Assembly (NCBI RefSeq): GCF_032154225.1
Contig: NZ_JALDYF010000005.1
Coordinates: forward strand, 193,176-257,175
Origin: Psychrobacillus sp032154225
Lineage (GTDB): Bacteria; Bacillota; Bacilli; Bacillales_A; Planococcaceae
Length of the DNA stretch: 64,000 nt
Direction: 5' to 3'
The translations under genes were made by a program, and so were the position numbers. Positions 44,750-53,734 of the stretch are shown here, one piece after another (the first letter of the stretch is position 1; the number at the start of each line of letters is the position of its first letter). Under the pieces are notes generated by a model. That model did no database searches and was not told the DNA's origin. It saw only the letters and a list, made by a program, of their open reading frames with translations.

Positions 44750-44780
44750 ATTCGCACCTCCTACTTCTAAGTATAATAAA

Positions 44781-44808
44781 ACCGCTCCAACATATAAGCT
44801 GGAACGGT
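44781..44808 (-). terminator. terminator of the NlpC/P60 gene
   Basis: ACCGCTCCA pairs with TGGAACGGT (one G-U), followed on the minus strand by TTTTATTATAC. It lies between the NlpC/P60 stop and the glycerate kinase start. Confidence 0.75.
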
Positions 44809-44821
44809 ACAGTATTTATCA

Positions 44822-45310
44822 TTATTTTTTTGCAACTGTTGATACGTCAGCGACTCTTTTTGCACCAACATATTTTTTACCCCAATAATACGGGTCATCT
44901 ACTTTATCAATTCTAACTCCTTTAGATGTGGAAGCATGTATAAACTTTCCACTTCCTATGTACATTCCAACATGAGAAACACCTTTACCTGATGTATTGA
45001 AGAATACTAAGTCTCCCACTGCTAAGTTCGCTTTTTTCACCGCAGTACCAGTACTATAAATACCTGCTGCAGTTCTGGACAAGTTCACACCTTGGCTTTT
45101 GTAAATATATCCAACGAAACCTGAACAATCAAACCCTGCCCTCGTTGTTCCACCATAACGATATTTAATCCCTATTAAATTTTTCGCACTTGATACTATT
45201 TCATTGGATGCTACAGAGCTTGCTGCTTCCGTATTTCCTGCAAATGTTCCCACGGCTAAAACTACAGTTAAACTAAAGATTGTGATGATTTTTTTAAACA
45301 AAGAAGTCAA
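44822..45310 (-). CDS. secreted NlpC/P60 cell-wall endopeptidase
   Basis: A 162-residue exported hydrolase cutting peptidoglycan stem peptides (D-Glu/mDAP or Lys bonds). Signal peptide (about 1-30, ending TEAA), then one NlpC/P60 domain filling the rest. Catalytic residues: Cys62 in FDCSGFV, His113 in VSHVGMYIG and His125 in KFIHAS. No SH3 or LysM binding module is present, so it is a minimal enzyme of the family. The start is TTG with GGAGG 10 bp upstream, and no ATG fits better. It is divergent from the chemoreceptor gene, with 378 bp between them. Confidence 0.92.
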   Translation of the reverse strand: MTSLFKKIITIFSLTVVLAVGTFAGNTEAASSVASNEIVSSAKNLIGIKYRYGGTTRAGFDCSGFVGYIYKSQGVNLSRTAAGIYSTGTAVKKANLAVGDLVFFNTSGKGVSHVGMYIGSGKFIHASTSKGVRIDKVDDPYYWGKKYVGAKRVADVSTVAKK

Positions 45311-45688
45311 ATCTGGTATTCCTCCAAGAGCTATGTATTTGAAAAGTTTTAGACAATATATCTGAAAATTTTTCTATCCCAATACTAACATGGATATAAC
45401 AATATCTGCTTTACAGTTGTGTAACAATAACATTACATCATTTATTTGCTCACCTTCATCATTTTCTTATATTTTTATTGTTTTCTAGATATAATATTAG
45501 CAAATATTACTAGTATCACCTTCTATAATACTGTAAAATAGAGTTTTAACATAAAAATGATATATACATATTTTTTACCCATGAAAATATTCTTCAAACA
45601 TTCATACATTGGCGCATATTTATACCTATTTCTATGGTATAAATGGTATAAAGCTTTCGTACTATTAGGAACAGGAGAGAAATAGAAT
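45311..45688. other. AT-rich divergent intergenic region
   Basis: This 378-bp gap separates divergent genes. TATAAT-like hexamers occur near 45525 and a tandem GGTATAAAT-GGTATAAAG just before the chemoreceptor, but no convincing -35 partner or sigma-D (flagellar) promoter could be fixed. No open frame with a ribosome binding site was seen. Confidence 0.5.
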
Positions 45689-47389
45689 ATGAAAAATACA
45701 CTAACAGTGCATCTAGGTACGATTATCGTTGGAATAATCATAGCTATGCTACTTATTACATCTGGTGCTACTTATAAAACTGCTTATGATAAATTATTTG
45801 AAGCTGCTGGGATCGAGGCCTATGGGTGTGCAAATATCACAACTGGCTTAATAAACCCTGATGATATAATCAAAGCGCTTGATGGGGACACAGCAACCCA
45901 GGATGCAATTGGGAAACAACTAAACTGGACAGTTGCACATAAAGACATTTTTGAAACTCAATACATTCTAGATTTAAACGGAAAAATACTTGCATTAGAT
46001 GATAATTTAAAAAGCCAAGGGTTTAAACCTGGAGACGCATTCCATATGGACCAAGATGCAATAGATATGCTACTTGAAATGAAACATTCAACATACTCTG
46101 ATATGTATGAATTTGCTGGCATAAAACGTCTTTCTGGATATGCACCAATTTATGAAAATCATGATCCTTCAGGAAAAATTATTGCTATTAGTGTTATTGA
46201 TTTCGATGGTTCAATCGTAGCAGAACGTACTTGGGAGGTTGTAAGCGGTGGATTGCTTATAAGTATCATTCCAATGTTAATCGCTTCATTTGTTACAATT
46301 GTTTTAATTCGCCGAAAAACGAAACCACTTTCTGCTTTAATCGCACACGCGGGAGAAATTGCAAAAGGAAACCTTTCTGTTAAAGATACAAACTTTACAA
46401 GTAAAGATGAAATTGGCGATTTGAGTAATACATTAAACACGCTTGCTCATAATTTATGCAACATTATCGGAACAATTCAAACAACATCCTCTCAACTTTC
46501 ACAAAATGCAGAAGAAACTTCCGCATCGTTGAATGAAATGAAAGGTGCTGCACAACAAATTGCAACAAATATGAGCGAAACGGCTGCAACTGTATCAGAT
46601 GGTACAATTACTGCTGAAAACTCATCTACTATATTACAATCACTTGCCGAAGATCTTCAAAGTTCTAAAGAAACGGCTGATGTGACGGTTACGAATTCTA
46701 GAACAACGATGAACACTGCAAAAGAAGGTCTATCTTTTGCAACTGAAATTAGTAATGATATGAACAAAATTCGAAGTGCCTCTATCGAAACTGGGGAAAT
46801 GATTCAAAATTTAAATGAATCAACGAAAAAAATTCAGCAAATTACAGCTTCTATCTCTGCGATTGCAGCTCAAACTAATCTACTTGCACTAAATGCTTCT
46901 ATTGAAGCTGCTCGAGCTGGTGAACAAGGTCTAGGCTTCGCAGTTGTAGCAGAAGAAGTAAGAAAACTTGCTGAACAATCGAATGCCGAAGTACTTCAAG
47001 TTGAAAATATTGTGAAAGAAATTACAGAAAGTATCCAGCATGTTGTTTTTTCTACACAAGAAAGTACAAAATTGATCGAAACAGGTACGACAACTGTCAA
47101 GCAAACATCCGAGTCATTAAGTGATATTTCGCTTGCAGTTGCAAAAACAGTCGAAGAAATATCTATGATTTCAGAGATGACAACGAGTGAGGCTGAAAGT
47201 TCCATACGCGTTGTAAAATTAATTAATAACTTAACTGAGGCTATTCGAGAAATTGAAGATGTAACAACATCTATTTCTGCAGCTACTGAACAAACAACTG
47301 CTTCTATTGATGAAATAGCGAAACGCTCAGTTGAAACAAATCATATAGCACAAGAACTAGAAAAAATTGTAGGGCAGTTTAAGTTGTAA
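45689..47389 (+). CDS. methyl-accepting chemotaxis protein
   Basis: A 566-residue membrane chemoreceptor. TM1 (about 8-28), an extracellular single-Cache-like sensor (about 30-185, including FETQYILDLNGKILALDD and SGYAPIYEN), TM2 (about 188-212), HAMP (about 213-268, KPLSALIAHAGEIAKGN), and a long signalling coiled coil with the conserved hairpin tip ISAIAAQTNLLALNASIEAARAGE at about 395-418. It signals to CheA/CheW, not seen here. GGAGAG lies about 6 bp before the ATG. The ligand is unknown. It is monocistronic, ending in a strong hairpin whose arms resemble those in repeat A. Confidence 0.94.
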   Translation: MKNTLTVHLGTIIVGIIIAMLLITSGATYKTAYDKLFEAAGIEAYGCANITTGLINPDDIIKALDGDTATQDAIGKQLNWTVAHKDIFETQYILDLNGKILALDDNLKSQGFKPGDAFHMDQDAIDMLLEMKHSTYSDMYEFAGIKRLSGYAPIYENHDPSGKIIAISVIDFDGSIVAERTWEVVSGGLLISIIPMLIASFVTIVLIRRKTKPLSALIAHAGEIAKGNLSVKDTNFTSKDEIGDLSNTLNTLAHNLCNIIGTIQTTSSQLSQNAEETSASLNEMKGAAQQIATNMSETAATVSDGTITAENSSTILQSLAEDLQSSKETADVTVTNSRTTMNTAKEGLSFATEISNDMNKIRSASIETGEMIQNLNESTKKIQQITASISAIAAQTNLLALNASIEAARAGEQGLGFAVVAEEVRKLAEQSNAEVLQVENIVKEITESIQHVVFSTQESTKLIETGTTTVKQTSESLSDISLAVAKTVEEISMISEMTTSEAESSIRVVKLINNLTEAIREIEDVTTSISAATEQTTASIDEIAKRSVETNHIAQELEKIVGQFKL

Positions 47390-47410
47390 AAGTAGTTTAA
47401 AAACATATAA

Positions 47411-47452
47411 AAAGCTTGTCGGAAGAGGCTCAATCCCCTTCCGACAAGCTTT
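47411..47452 (+). terminator. terminator of the chemoreceptor gene
   Basis: AAAGCTTGTCGGAAG and its complement form a perfect 15-bp stem followed by TTTTTT. The arms match the repeat A hairpin (AAAGCTTGTTGGAAG) with a compensated base-pair change, so they may share origin. Confidence 0.88.
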
Positions 47453-47507
47453 TTTTGAAATTAAAAATGTAGCATGAAAACTGGGTTTAGGAATGAATAG
47501 AATGGAT

Positions 47508-47632
47508 TTCGTTACAAGCGGACACTGGCACGGCTTCAGCCGCTTTCTTCGCTGCACTCAGTCCAAGGGTCTTCAGCTCGCGCTGTTTACCGCTGGTGTA
47601 GCCCCTTTTCACTACATCCAACTAGTTTAGAT
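47508..47632 (-). repeat. GC-rich interspersed repeat B, copy 3
   Basis: Reverse B repeat (CACGGCTTCAGCCGC ... GGTCTTCAGCTCGCGC ... CCTTTTCACTACATCC). With repeat A at 47739-48008 it forms the third composite copy, in reverse. The part before it (47460-47507) is a diverged version of the B-downstream sequence. Confidence 0.8.
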
Positions 47633-47738
47633 GAGTGTATTCATGTCCTTTCTAATTTATTGTTTTAACGAAGTATTTACTATTCTATTTTTTAGACAGC
47701 AACCAGCGAATACTCGCACTATTACTGAACAATTGATG

Positions 47739-48008
47739 GACATATAGAAGTGTCCCTTTATAAATCCGCCAAAATTGTATCTTTGGCGGCCTTCAAAGTA
47801 TATAGAATGTCACTTGTTCTCCTATTACCAAAAATATTGAACAACTTTGCACGGAAGCTTCTGGCGAGAAGGAGGCGAACATTTGCCATACGATGACCGA
47901 AGAAAAAGCTTGTTGAAAGTGGCGTAGCCACTTTCAACAAGCTTTTAAATTTTACCGTTCATCGTATAGCCCAATGTGAAACCTAGAGTGAGCCGGAAAC
48001 TGTGTCGA
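47739..48008 (-). repeat. interspersed repeat A, copy 3 (reverse)
   Basis: Reverse copy of repeat A. It holds a perfect 20-bp hairpin (47904-47946, loop GTA), outer arms ATACGAT/ATCGTAT, and the second hairpin with CCGCCAAA/TTTGGCGG arms near 47766-47790. Its T-rich side faces away from glutamate dehydrogenase, whose stop is 113 bp upstream in the same direction, so it can act as that gene's terminator. A 60-codon frame across it mirrors those in the other copies. Confidence 0.85.
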
Positions 48009-48120
48009 TAAGCAAAGGTACCACGCATCATTTTGCCCGGTTTTTCTTTGTATTTAGTTGATGGAAGCTATGCCCGTGAAAACATCCGCTATAGCCGAAA
48101 TCAACGGACACCTAGTAACA

Positions 48121-49503
48121 TTAGTGAATACCGTGTGCGACCATTGCATCTGCTACTTTTAGGAACCCTGCAATATTCGCACCTACTACTAGATTTCCAG
48201 GAGAGCCGAATCGAGAAGCTGCATTATTACAGCTAGCATAAATATTTTTCATTACCGTTTTTAACTTTTCATCTACTTCTTCGACCGTCCATGACAAACG
48301 CATACTATTTTGAGACATCTCCATCGCCGAAACTGCAACACCACCTGCGTTCGCCGCTTTTGCCGGTGCAAATAAAACACCTTTCGCTTGGAATGTAAGA
48401 ATCGCTTCTTCTGTACAAGGCATATTCGCACCTTCTCCAACCGCTTTTACACCATTCTTAATAAGCATCAAAGCATCTGTCTCTTCTAATTCATTTTGCG
48501 TTGCACAAGGCAATGCAATATCACAAGCGACAGACCAAATACCTGAACAACCTTCATAGAAAATAGCCTCTTTATGAAACTTCGTATACTCTTGAATTCG
48601 TTTATTGTCAAACTCTTTCAGTAATTTTACTGTATTCACATCAATGCCATTTGGATCATAAATATATCCACTCGAATCACTACATGCCAATACTTTTGCA
48701 CCAAGTTGGACTGCTTTTTCAATCGCATAAGTTGCTACGTTCCCTGAACCCGAAACGACAACTGTTTTCCCATCAAAGCTGTCCCCTTTTTCCTTTAGCA
48801 TTTCATCTACAAAATAGACAGTGCCATAGCCAGTAGCTTCTTTTCGCCCCAAGCTACCACCATGATTTGGATCTTTCCCCGTAAACACACCTGCTTCATA
48901 ACCGCCGTTTAAACGATTATATTGACCAAACATATAGCCTATTTCTCTTTTCCCAACACCAATATCCCCTGCCGGAACATCTATATCTGGCCCAATATAT
49001 TTACTTAGCTCTGTTATAAAACTTTGCGTAAAGCGCATAATCTCTCGCTCTGACTTACCTTTCGGATCAAAATCAGATCCACCTTTACCTGCTCCAATCG
49101 GCTGACCCGTTAAAGCGTTTTTAAATGTTTGTTCAAAAGCCAAAAATTTCATAATACTGCTATTTACTGTAGGATGGAAACGAATACCACCTTTATATGG
49201 CCCAAGGCTATTATTAAACTGAACGCGATAGCCTCTATTCACATGAACTTTACCAGTGTCATCTTCCCAAGCAACACGGAATGTGATCACTCTATCCGGC
49301 TCAGTAATACGCTCCAAAATACCGTTATGCATAAACTCTGGATGCTGTAAAAACACTGGACGAAGAGAGTCAAAAATTTCGCGCGCAGCCTGCAAAAATT
49401 CCTTCTCACCTACATTACGTTTTTTTACTAACTCATATACTTCATGCACATAATCATTCGCTCTGCTACGTTGCTCTATATCAATTTCTCTAATTATCTC
49501 CAT
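48121..49503 (-). CDS. gdhA: NADP-type glutamate dehydrogenase
   Basis: A 460-residue class I (hexameric, NADP-preferring, about 450 aa) glutamate dehydrogenase, making glutamate from 2-oxoglutarate and ammonia. The N-terminal domain has FRVAWEDDTGKVHVNRGYRVQFN, GPYKGGIRFHPTVN (substrate Lys), and GAGKGGSDFDPKGKS with the catalytic lysine region near 125-140. The Rossmann domain has VVSGSGNVATYAIEKA near 248-263. KGGSDFDPKGKS and the length separate it from the shorter NAD-type RocG/GudB. GGAG lies 13 bp upstream of the ATG, a loose fit. It lies between composite repeat copy 3 and the divergent regulator gene. Confidence 0.94.
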   Translation of the reverse strand: MEIIREIDIEQRSRANDYVHEVYELVKKRNVGEKEFLQAAREIFDSLRPVFLQHPEFMHNGILERITEPDRVITFRVAWEDDTGKVHVNRGYRVQFNNSLGPYKGGIRFHPTVNSSIMKFLAFEQTFKNALTGQPIGAGKGGSDFDPKGKSEREIMRFTQSFITELSKYIGPDIDVPAGDIGVGKREIGYMFGQYNRLNGGYEAGVFTGKDPNHGGSLGRKEATGYGTVYFVDEMLKEKGDSFDGKTVVVSGSGNVATYAIEKAVQLGAKVLACSDSSGYIYDPNGIDVNTVKLLKEFDNKRIQEYTKFHKEAIFYEGCSGIWSVACDIALPCATQNELEETDALMLIKNGVKAVGEGANMPCTEEAILTFQAKGVLFAPAKAANAGGVAVSAMEMSQNSMRLSWTVEEVDEKLKTVMKNIYASCNNAASRFGSPGNLVVGANIAGFLKVADAMVAHGIH

Positions 49504-49694
49504 AAGCTAAAAACATCTCCATTCTACCGTCCATTAGTATTCCTATTATCTCGAATTTTCCGATTGTTTTCAACATAAATATAAACCATCATTAATAAAT
49601 ATACTATTCACAACAAGCTGCTATACCATTTTTTTTGGGTAATATATATTATAATAGAGTTAGTACTAAATATACAGAAAAGTGGGTGTTGCGA

Positions 49695-50987
49695 ATGGCA
49701 ATTCAAATTGCAGTCATTGGTTCAGAAGAAACATTACAACAAGTGAAAACACTAGCAATTACTATAGAAGACATTGAAATTTTCCCATTGATCTATCAAT
49801 CTCCTGAAGAAGTTAGTACGCTTGTCCATCTAACCAACCATTGTGATGTCCTATTATTTTCTGGTGAACTGCCTTTTTACTATTCACAAAAGGAAATTGC
49901 GCGCTTTAATAAACCTACACTTTATATCCCTGATAATGAGCTTAGTATTTCATTAACACTCCTATATATTACGAATCATTTGAACATTAATTACAACGAA
50001 CTATCCATAGATGTAACAGACCGAAAATATTTACAAGAAGTAGTAGATCAACTAAATCTTCATCCAGCACCTTCTTTCATTCAAGACTATCCTTGGTTAT
50101 TAGAAGAAACAAATCGTATTTTTCAAATAGAGTCTGTTATTGAAAGGCATATTGAGCTATGGGAAACAAAGCAAATTTCATACGTAGTAACAAGTATTCA
50201 TGCCATTTACGACCATCTTGTCGAGATGGGCATTCCATGTACTCGACTTTTGGAACCGAAGAAAAATATAATAAACTCACTTATTGAGGCTCGTAATTTA
50301 GGCACTCTTAATCGTATAAAAAAATCACAAATTGCAGTTGGCTCTTTTATGTTTCATGCTGAAAACCTTTCCGAAACATTCACCGTGGAGCTAAAAAAAA
50401 TTGCCAAGCTTATAAACTGCACTGTTAAAAAGTCTACGCAGCAGCATTTCCTTATTTATGGTACTCGCAGCGCCATTGAATATTTACTTGAGAGTAAGGA
50501 TATTCTAAGTCCTTTTTTCCAAGTATTGATTGATATGAATTCTACAGTCAGCATTGGTTTCGGCTATGGAATGACAATTATAGAAGCAGAAAAAAATGCA
50601 AATATAGCTTTATCCTATTCCGAAAAAAGACCTGAAAACAACAGTATTCATATTGTAAATGAAGAACAAGTTGTTTCCGAACCTTTTCTAAATAAGGAAA
50701 GCAGTTCTATTTTACAAAGTGAAAACATGGAATTAGTGAAAATATGTAAAGAAATAGGTATCAGTGTAACAAATTTAAACAAAATGATTCAATTCCATCA
50801 AACTCGTCCTATCAACCGTTTTACATCGAGTGATATCGCAGATTATTTCGGTATCGGAAAACGTGCTGCTGAGCGCATATTGAAAAAGTTTGCAGATGGT
50901 GGCTATCTTAAAATCATCGGGGAGGAACAACCTCACTTAAATGGGAGACCCCGCTCAATCTATCAATTAAAACTTCCAAGACTATAA
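49695..50987 (+). CDS. winged-helix regulator with large N-terminal sensor region
   Basis: A 430-residue putative transcription regulator. The ATG at 49695 is preferred because the longer frame to 49635 begins upstream of a TATAAT (49650-49655) that is the likely promoter. The N-terminal about 200 residues look like a PrpR/periplasmic-receptor-type alpha/beta domain (IAVIGSEETLQQV, SIHAIYDHLVEMGIPCTRLL). A middle part (about 300-330, SIGFGYGMTIIEAEKNA) recalls a cyclase/GGDEF-like fold. The C-terminal about 65 residues form a winged helix (FTSSDIADYFGIGKRAAERIL and GRPRSIYQLKL). It precedes the carrier-amidohydrolase-epimerase operon in the same direction and is the likely local controller. 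I cannot assign a named family. Confidence 0.72.
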   Translation: MAIQIAVIGSEETLQQVKTLAITIEDIEIFPLIYQSPEEVSTLVHLTNHCDVLLFSGELPFYYSQKEIARFNKPTLYIPDNELSISLTLLYITNHLNINYNELSIDVTDRKYLQEVVDQLNLHPAPSFIQDYPWLLEETNRIFQIESVIERHIELWETKQISYVVTSIHAIYDHLVEMGIPCTRLLEPKKNIINSLIEARNLGTLNRIKKSQIAVGSFMFHAENLSETFTVELKKIAKLINCTVKKSTQQHFLIYGTRSAIEYLLESKDILSPFFQVLIDMNSTVSIGFGYGMTIIEAEKNANIALSYSEKRPENNSIHIVNEEQVVSEPFLNKESSSILQSENMELVKICKEIGISVTNLNKMIQFHQTRPINRFTSSDIADYFGIGKRAAERILKKFADGGYLKIIGEEQPHLNGRPRSIYQLKLPRL

Positions 50988-51014
50988 AATGTATACAGCA
51001 TGCATTTTATAGTC
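50980..51014 (+). terminator. AT-rich hairpin after the regulator gene
   Basis: GACTATAAAATG/CATTTTATAGTC, a perfect 12-bp stem with an 11-nt loop, overlaps the stop codon. It lacks a strong T run, so termination may be weak. Confidence 0.5.
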
Positions 51015-51038
51015 TATTACAAATTTTCTAAAAATTTA

Positions 51039-51068
51039 TTGACTTCCTAATTCTTATTTCAGTATAAT
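51039..51068 (+). promoter_or_regulatory. sigma-A promoter of the carrier-amidohydrolase-epimerase operon
   Basis: TTGACT (51039-51044) and TATAAT (51063-51068) with an 18-bp spacer, one of the best consensus promoters in the window. Confidence 0.8.
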
Positions 51069-51074
51069 GGACTA

Positions 51075-51101
51075 ATTAACGACCATATACCGAACGTTAA
51101 T
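51075..51101 (+). promoter_or_regulatory. candidate operator in the operon leader
   Basis: A perfect 7-bp inverted repeat ATTAACG-N13-CGTTAAT starts 7 bp downstream of the -10 box, covering the expected transcription start. It is a good place for repression, perhaps by the adjacent regulator (49695-50987). Confidence 0.5.
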
Positions 51102-51119
51102 AGGGAGGGGAATGAATGT

Positions 51120-52526
51120 ATGAATGATTCAAATGTTAGCGGGGCGAAAAAATGGTGGAAGATGTCGATTCCACATGTATATGTTATTTTATTTTCGGTA
51201 ATTATTTTTGCTGCAATTGCTACATACGTTTTACCATCTGGGGAGTATGACCGAATGATTGATGATAATGGTCGTAATATCGTTATCGACGGGACGTATC
51301 ATGAAACTGAATCATCACCAGCAGGGTTTTGGGCTGTTTTCCAGTCTATCCATAAAGGGATGGTCAACTCGAGTTCAATTATCTTCTACATTTTCATCGT
51401 AGGTGGATCTTTTGGGATTTTGCAGGCAACCGGAGCTATTGAAGCTGCCGTTGGTTCTATTTCTCAAAAAATGAAAGGGAAAGAAATATTAATTATCCCA
51501 ATACTTATGACGTTTTTTGGTCTATCAGGCGCTATGCTTGGTTTAGCAGAAGAAACAATTCCTTATATCACAATTTTAGTACCACTAATGCTTTTAATCG
51601 GATATGACTCGATGGTTGGTACAGCTGTCGTTCTTCTAGGAACTTCTGCAGGTTTTACTGCTGCATTTATGAATCCTTTTACAGTTGGGGTTGCTCAAGG
51701 AATTGCTGAATTGCCTATGTTCTCTGGTTTATATTTCCGAATTATTTTATTCGTCATTTTTCTTTCTGTAAGTATTTGGTACGTGATGAGATATGCTAAA
51801 AAAATTAAAAAGGATCCAACAAAAAGTGTTTTATTTAATGAAAAAGGGCATGACTTTAAAACGCCTGATACTCTTTTAACACTTACAAATCGTCATAAAA
51901 TTATCTTCCTTATCTTACTTGCATCACTTGTAACTTTAGCATTTGGTGTTGTTAAATTAGGCTGGTATTTATCTGAGATTTCTGGCTTGTTCTTATTAAT
52001 GGGGATTTTAATGGGGATCACAGCAAAAATGAACTTCAGTAAAATTTCAGAAGAATTTATTGAGGGCTGTCGTGTTTTAGTAATGGGGGCACTTGTCGTT
52101 GGTGTTGCTAACGCAATTTTAGTTGTGTTACAAGACGGTAAAATTATGGATACAATCTTGTATGCATTTTCTTCTGGAATTGGAAGTATGCCATCTGGTT
52201 TCGCCGCTTTTGGTATGTATATCGTTCAATGTTTACTGAATTTCATCATTCCATCAGGAAGTGGACAAGCCGCGTTGACGATGCCAATTATGGCACCTCT
52301 TGCTGATCTTGTAGGAGTTACTCGTCAAACCGCAGTACTCGCGTTCCAATTTGGTGATGGAATTTCGAATATATTCACTCCAACGTCTGGATACTTTATG
52401 GCCGGACTTGCTCTTGCAAGAATTTCATGGATTAAATGGGTAAAGTGGATTTTCCCACTGATTATAATCCATTACACGTTAGGAGCAATTTTCGTTACGA
52501 TTGCACATTTAATAGGGTATTCCTGA
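51120..52526 (+). CDS. YfcC-family (DcuC/ArcD-like) carboxylate or amino-acid carrier
   Basis: A 468-residue membrane protein with about 12 TM segments of the YfcC family. Typical landmarks: MSIPHVYVILFSVIIFAAIATYVLPSGEYDR at the N-terminus (IPHxxxLL/ATYVxPxGxYxR pattern), FGLSGAMLGLAEET near 138-151, NPFTVGVAQGIAELP near 188, LNFIIPSGSGQAALTMPIMAPL near 380, and FGDGISNIFTPTSGYFMAGLA near 420. Members move amino acids, dipeptide-like or C4-dicarboxylate substrates. AGGGAGGGG lies 9 bp before the ATG. It heads an operon with an amidohydrolase and an epimerase, so an N-acyl amino acid or dipeptide is the likely cargo. Confidence 0.85.
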   Translation: MNDSNVSGAKKWWKMSIPHVYVILFSVIIFAAIATYVLPSGEYDRMIDDNGRNIVIDGTYHETESSPAGFWAVFQSIHKGMVNSSSIIFYIFIVGGSFGILQATGAIEAAVGSISQKMKGKEILIIPILMTFFGLSGAMLGLAEETIPYITILVPLMLLIGYDSMVGTAVVLLGTSAGFTAAFMNPFTVGVAQGIAELPMFSGLYFRIILFVIFLSVSIWYVMRYAKKIKKDPTKSVLFNEKGHDFKTPDTLLTLTNRHKIIFLILLASLVTLAFGVVKLGWYLSEISGLFLLMGILMGITAKMNFSKISEEFIEGCRVLVMGALVVGVANAILVVLQDGKIMDTILYAFSSGIGSMPSGFAAFGMYIVQCLLNFIIPSGSGQAALTMPIMAPLADLVGVTRQTAVLAFQFGDGISNIFTPTSGYFMAGLALARISWIKWVKWIFPLIIIHYTLGAIFVTIAHLIGYS

Positions 52527-52564
52527 TTACTAAACTACGGCTTTAATTGAAAGGATAGAAATCA

Positions 52565-53734
52565 TTGAAATTAGAAAATAACTTAGTAGATTGGGTTGTT
52601 CTGCAACGACGCTATCTACACACTCATCCAGAACTATCACATCGTGAAACAGAAACGAAAGCATATATTGCTGAACAGCTACATGCTCTTGGTATTGAAA
52701 CTTACTCCGTAACCGGAAAAGATATCATTGGTATTATTAAAGGAGATCATCCTGGAAAAACTGTCATTATCCGTTCCGATATGGATGCACTACCAATTTT
52801 AGAAGAAACCAATCTTCCTTTTGCATCCGTAAACAAAGGTGTTATGCATGCATGTGGACATGATGGACATATGTCTATTTTACTCGGAATTTCGAAATTA
52901 CTAGTGGACAATAAAGCATCCATTCACGGCACTGTTCACCTTTTATTTCAACATGCTGAAGAAGAAGTACCAGGTGGTGCAGTAGAACTAGTCGAAGCAA
53001 ACTTACTAAAAAGTAAAGATGCTATTTTTGGCTATCACTTATGGCAGCCTTTGAAATCTGGGTTAATCGGAATTCGCAACGGGGCTACAATGGCTGGTGT
53101 CGATCGTTTTTCCATTCATATTTATGGAAAAGGCGGACACGGCTCAATGCCGGAAGAAACAATTGATCCAACACTCGTAATCGCTCATATTATTACACAA
53201 CTGCACACGATTGTTAGTCGAAGTATTAAAGCAATCGACCAAGCAGTAATTAGTATCGGTGAGCTAAACTCTGGTACAAGTTATAATATTATTCCAGATA
53301 CTGCATTTGCATCAGGAACAGTACGTTATTTTGATAAAGATACCTCCCTTCTTATTCGAAAACGAATAGAAGAAATCATTGATGGTGCATGTAAATCGTT
53401 TGGAGCAACATTCAAATTGGACTATGTCCATGGGGATCCACCAGTATTAAATAATAAGGAACTAACTTCCTTTATTCAGAAAACAGCCATTTCTCTTTTT
53501 GGAGAAGATCGTATAATCGAAATCGATCCTATTTTAGGTAGCGAGGATTTCTCTTACTATTCACATGAAATTCCTGCTTCCTTTACTTTTATTGGTGTTG
53601 GAAAAGAGGAAATACCTTTTGGTCACCATCATCCAAAGTTCGATATCGATGAAGATATGCTACCTGTTGGCGTCGAACTGTTTACAACAGGTGTATTAAA
53701 CTATTTAAAGGGAGGCACAACTGATGAAGATTAA
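52565..53734 (+). CDS. M20-family amidohydrolase (N-acyl amino acid/aminoacylase type)
   Basis: A 389-residue cytoplasmic M20D peptidase-like hydrolase releasing amino acids from N-acyl or indole-acetyl-type conjugates. Motifs: RRYLHTHPELSHRE near 13-26, IRSDMDALPI near 73, MHACGHDGHMSILLG near 95-109 (metal Cys and His), QHAEEEVPGGA near 130 (general base Glu pair), and a final SEDFSYY with HHPKFDIDE. The dimerisation domain sits at about 180-290. The start is TTG at 52565 with AAAGGAT upstream. It lies 38 bp after the carrier gene and overlaps the next gene by 11 bp. The substrate is unproved. Confidence 0.9.
   Translation: MKLENNLVDWVVLQRRYLHTHPELSHRETETKAYIAEQLHALGIETYSVTGKDIIGIIKGDHPGKTVIIRSDMDALPILEETNLPFASVNKGVMHACGHDGHMSILLGISKLLVDNKASIHGTVHLLFQHAEEEVPGGAVELVEANLLKSKDAIFGYHLWQPLKSGLIGIRNGATMAGVDRFSIHIYGKGGHGSMPEETIDPTLVIAHIITQLHTIVSRSIKAIDQAVISIGELNSGTSYNIIPDTAFASGTVRYFDKDTSLLIRKRIEEIIDGACKSFGATFKLDYVHGDPPVLNNKELTSFIQKTAISLFGEDRIIEIDPILGSEDFSYYSHEIPASFTFIGVGKEEIPFGHHHPKFDIDEDMLPVGVELFTTGVLNYLKGGTTDED

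Noticed and set aside
45311..45688. Sigma-D flagellar promoter for the chemoreceptor
   Set aside because: No TAAA-N15-GCCGATAA-like pair could be found.
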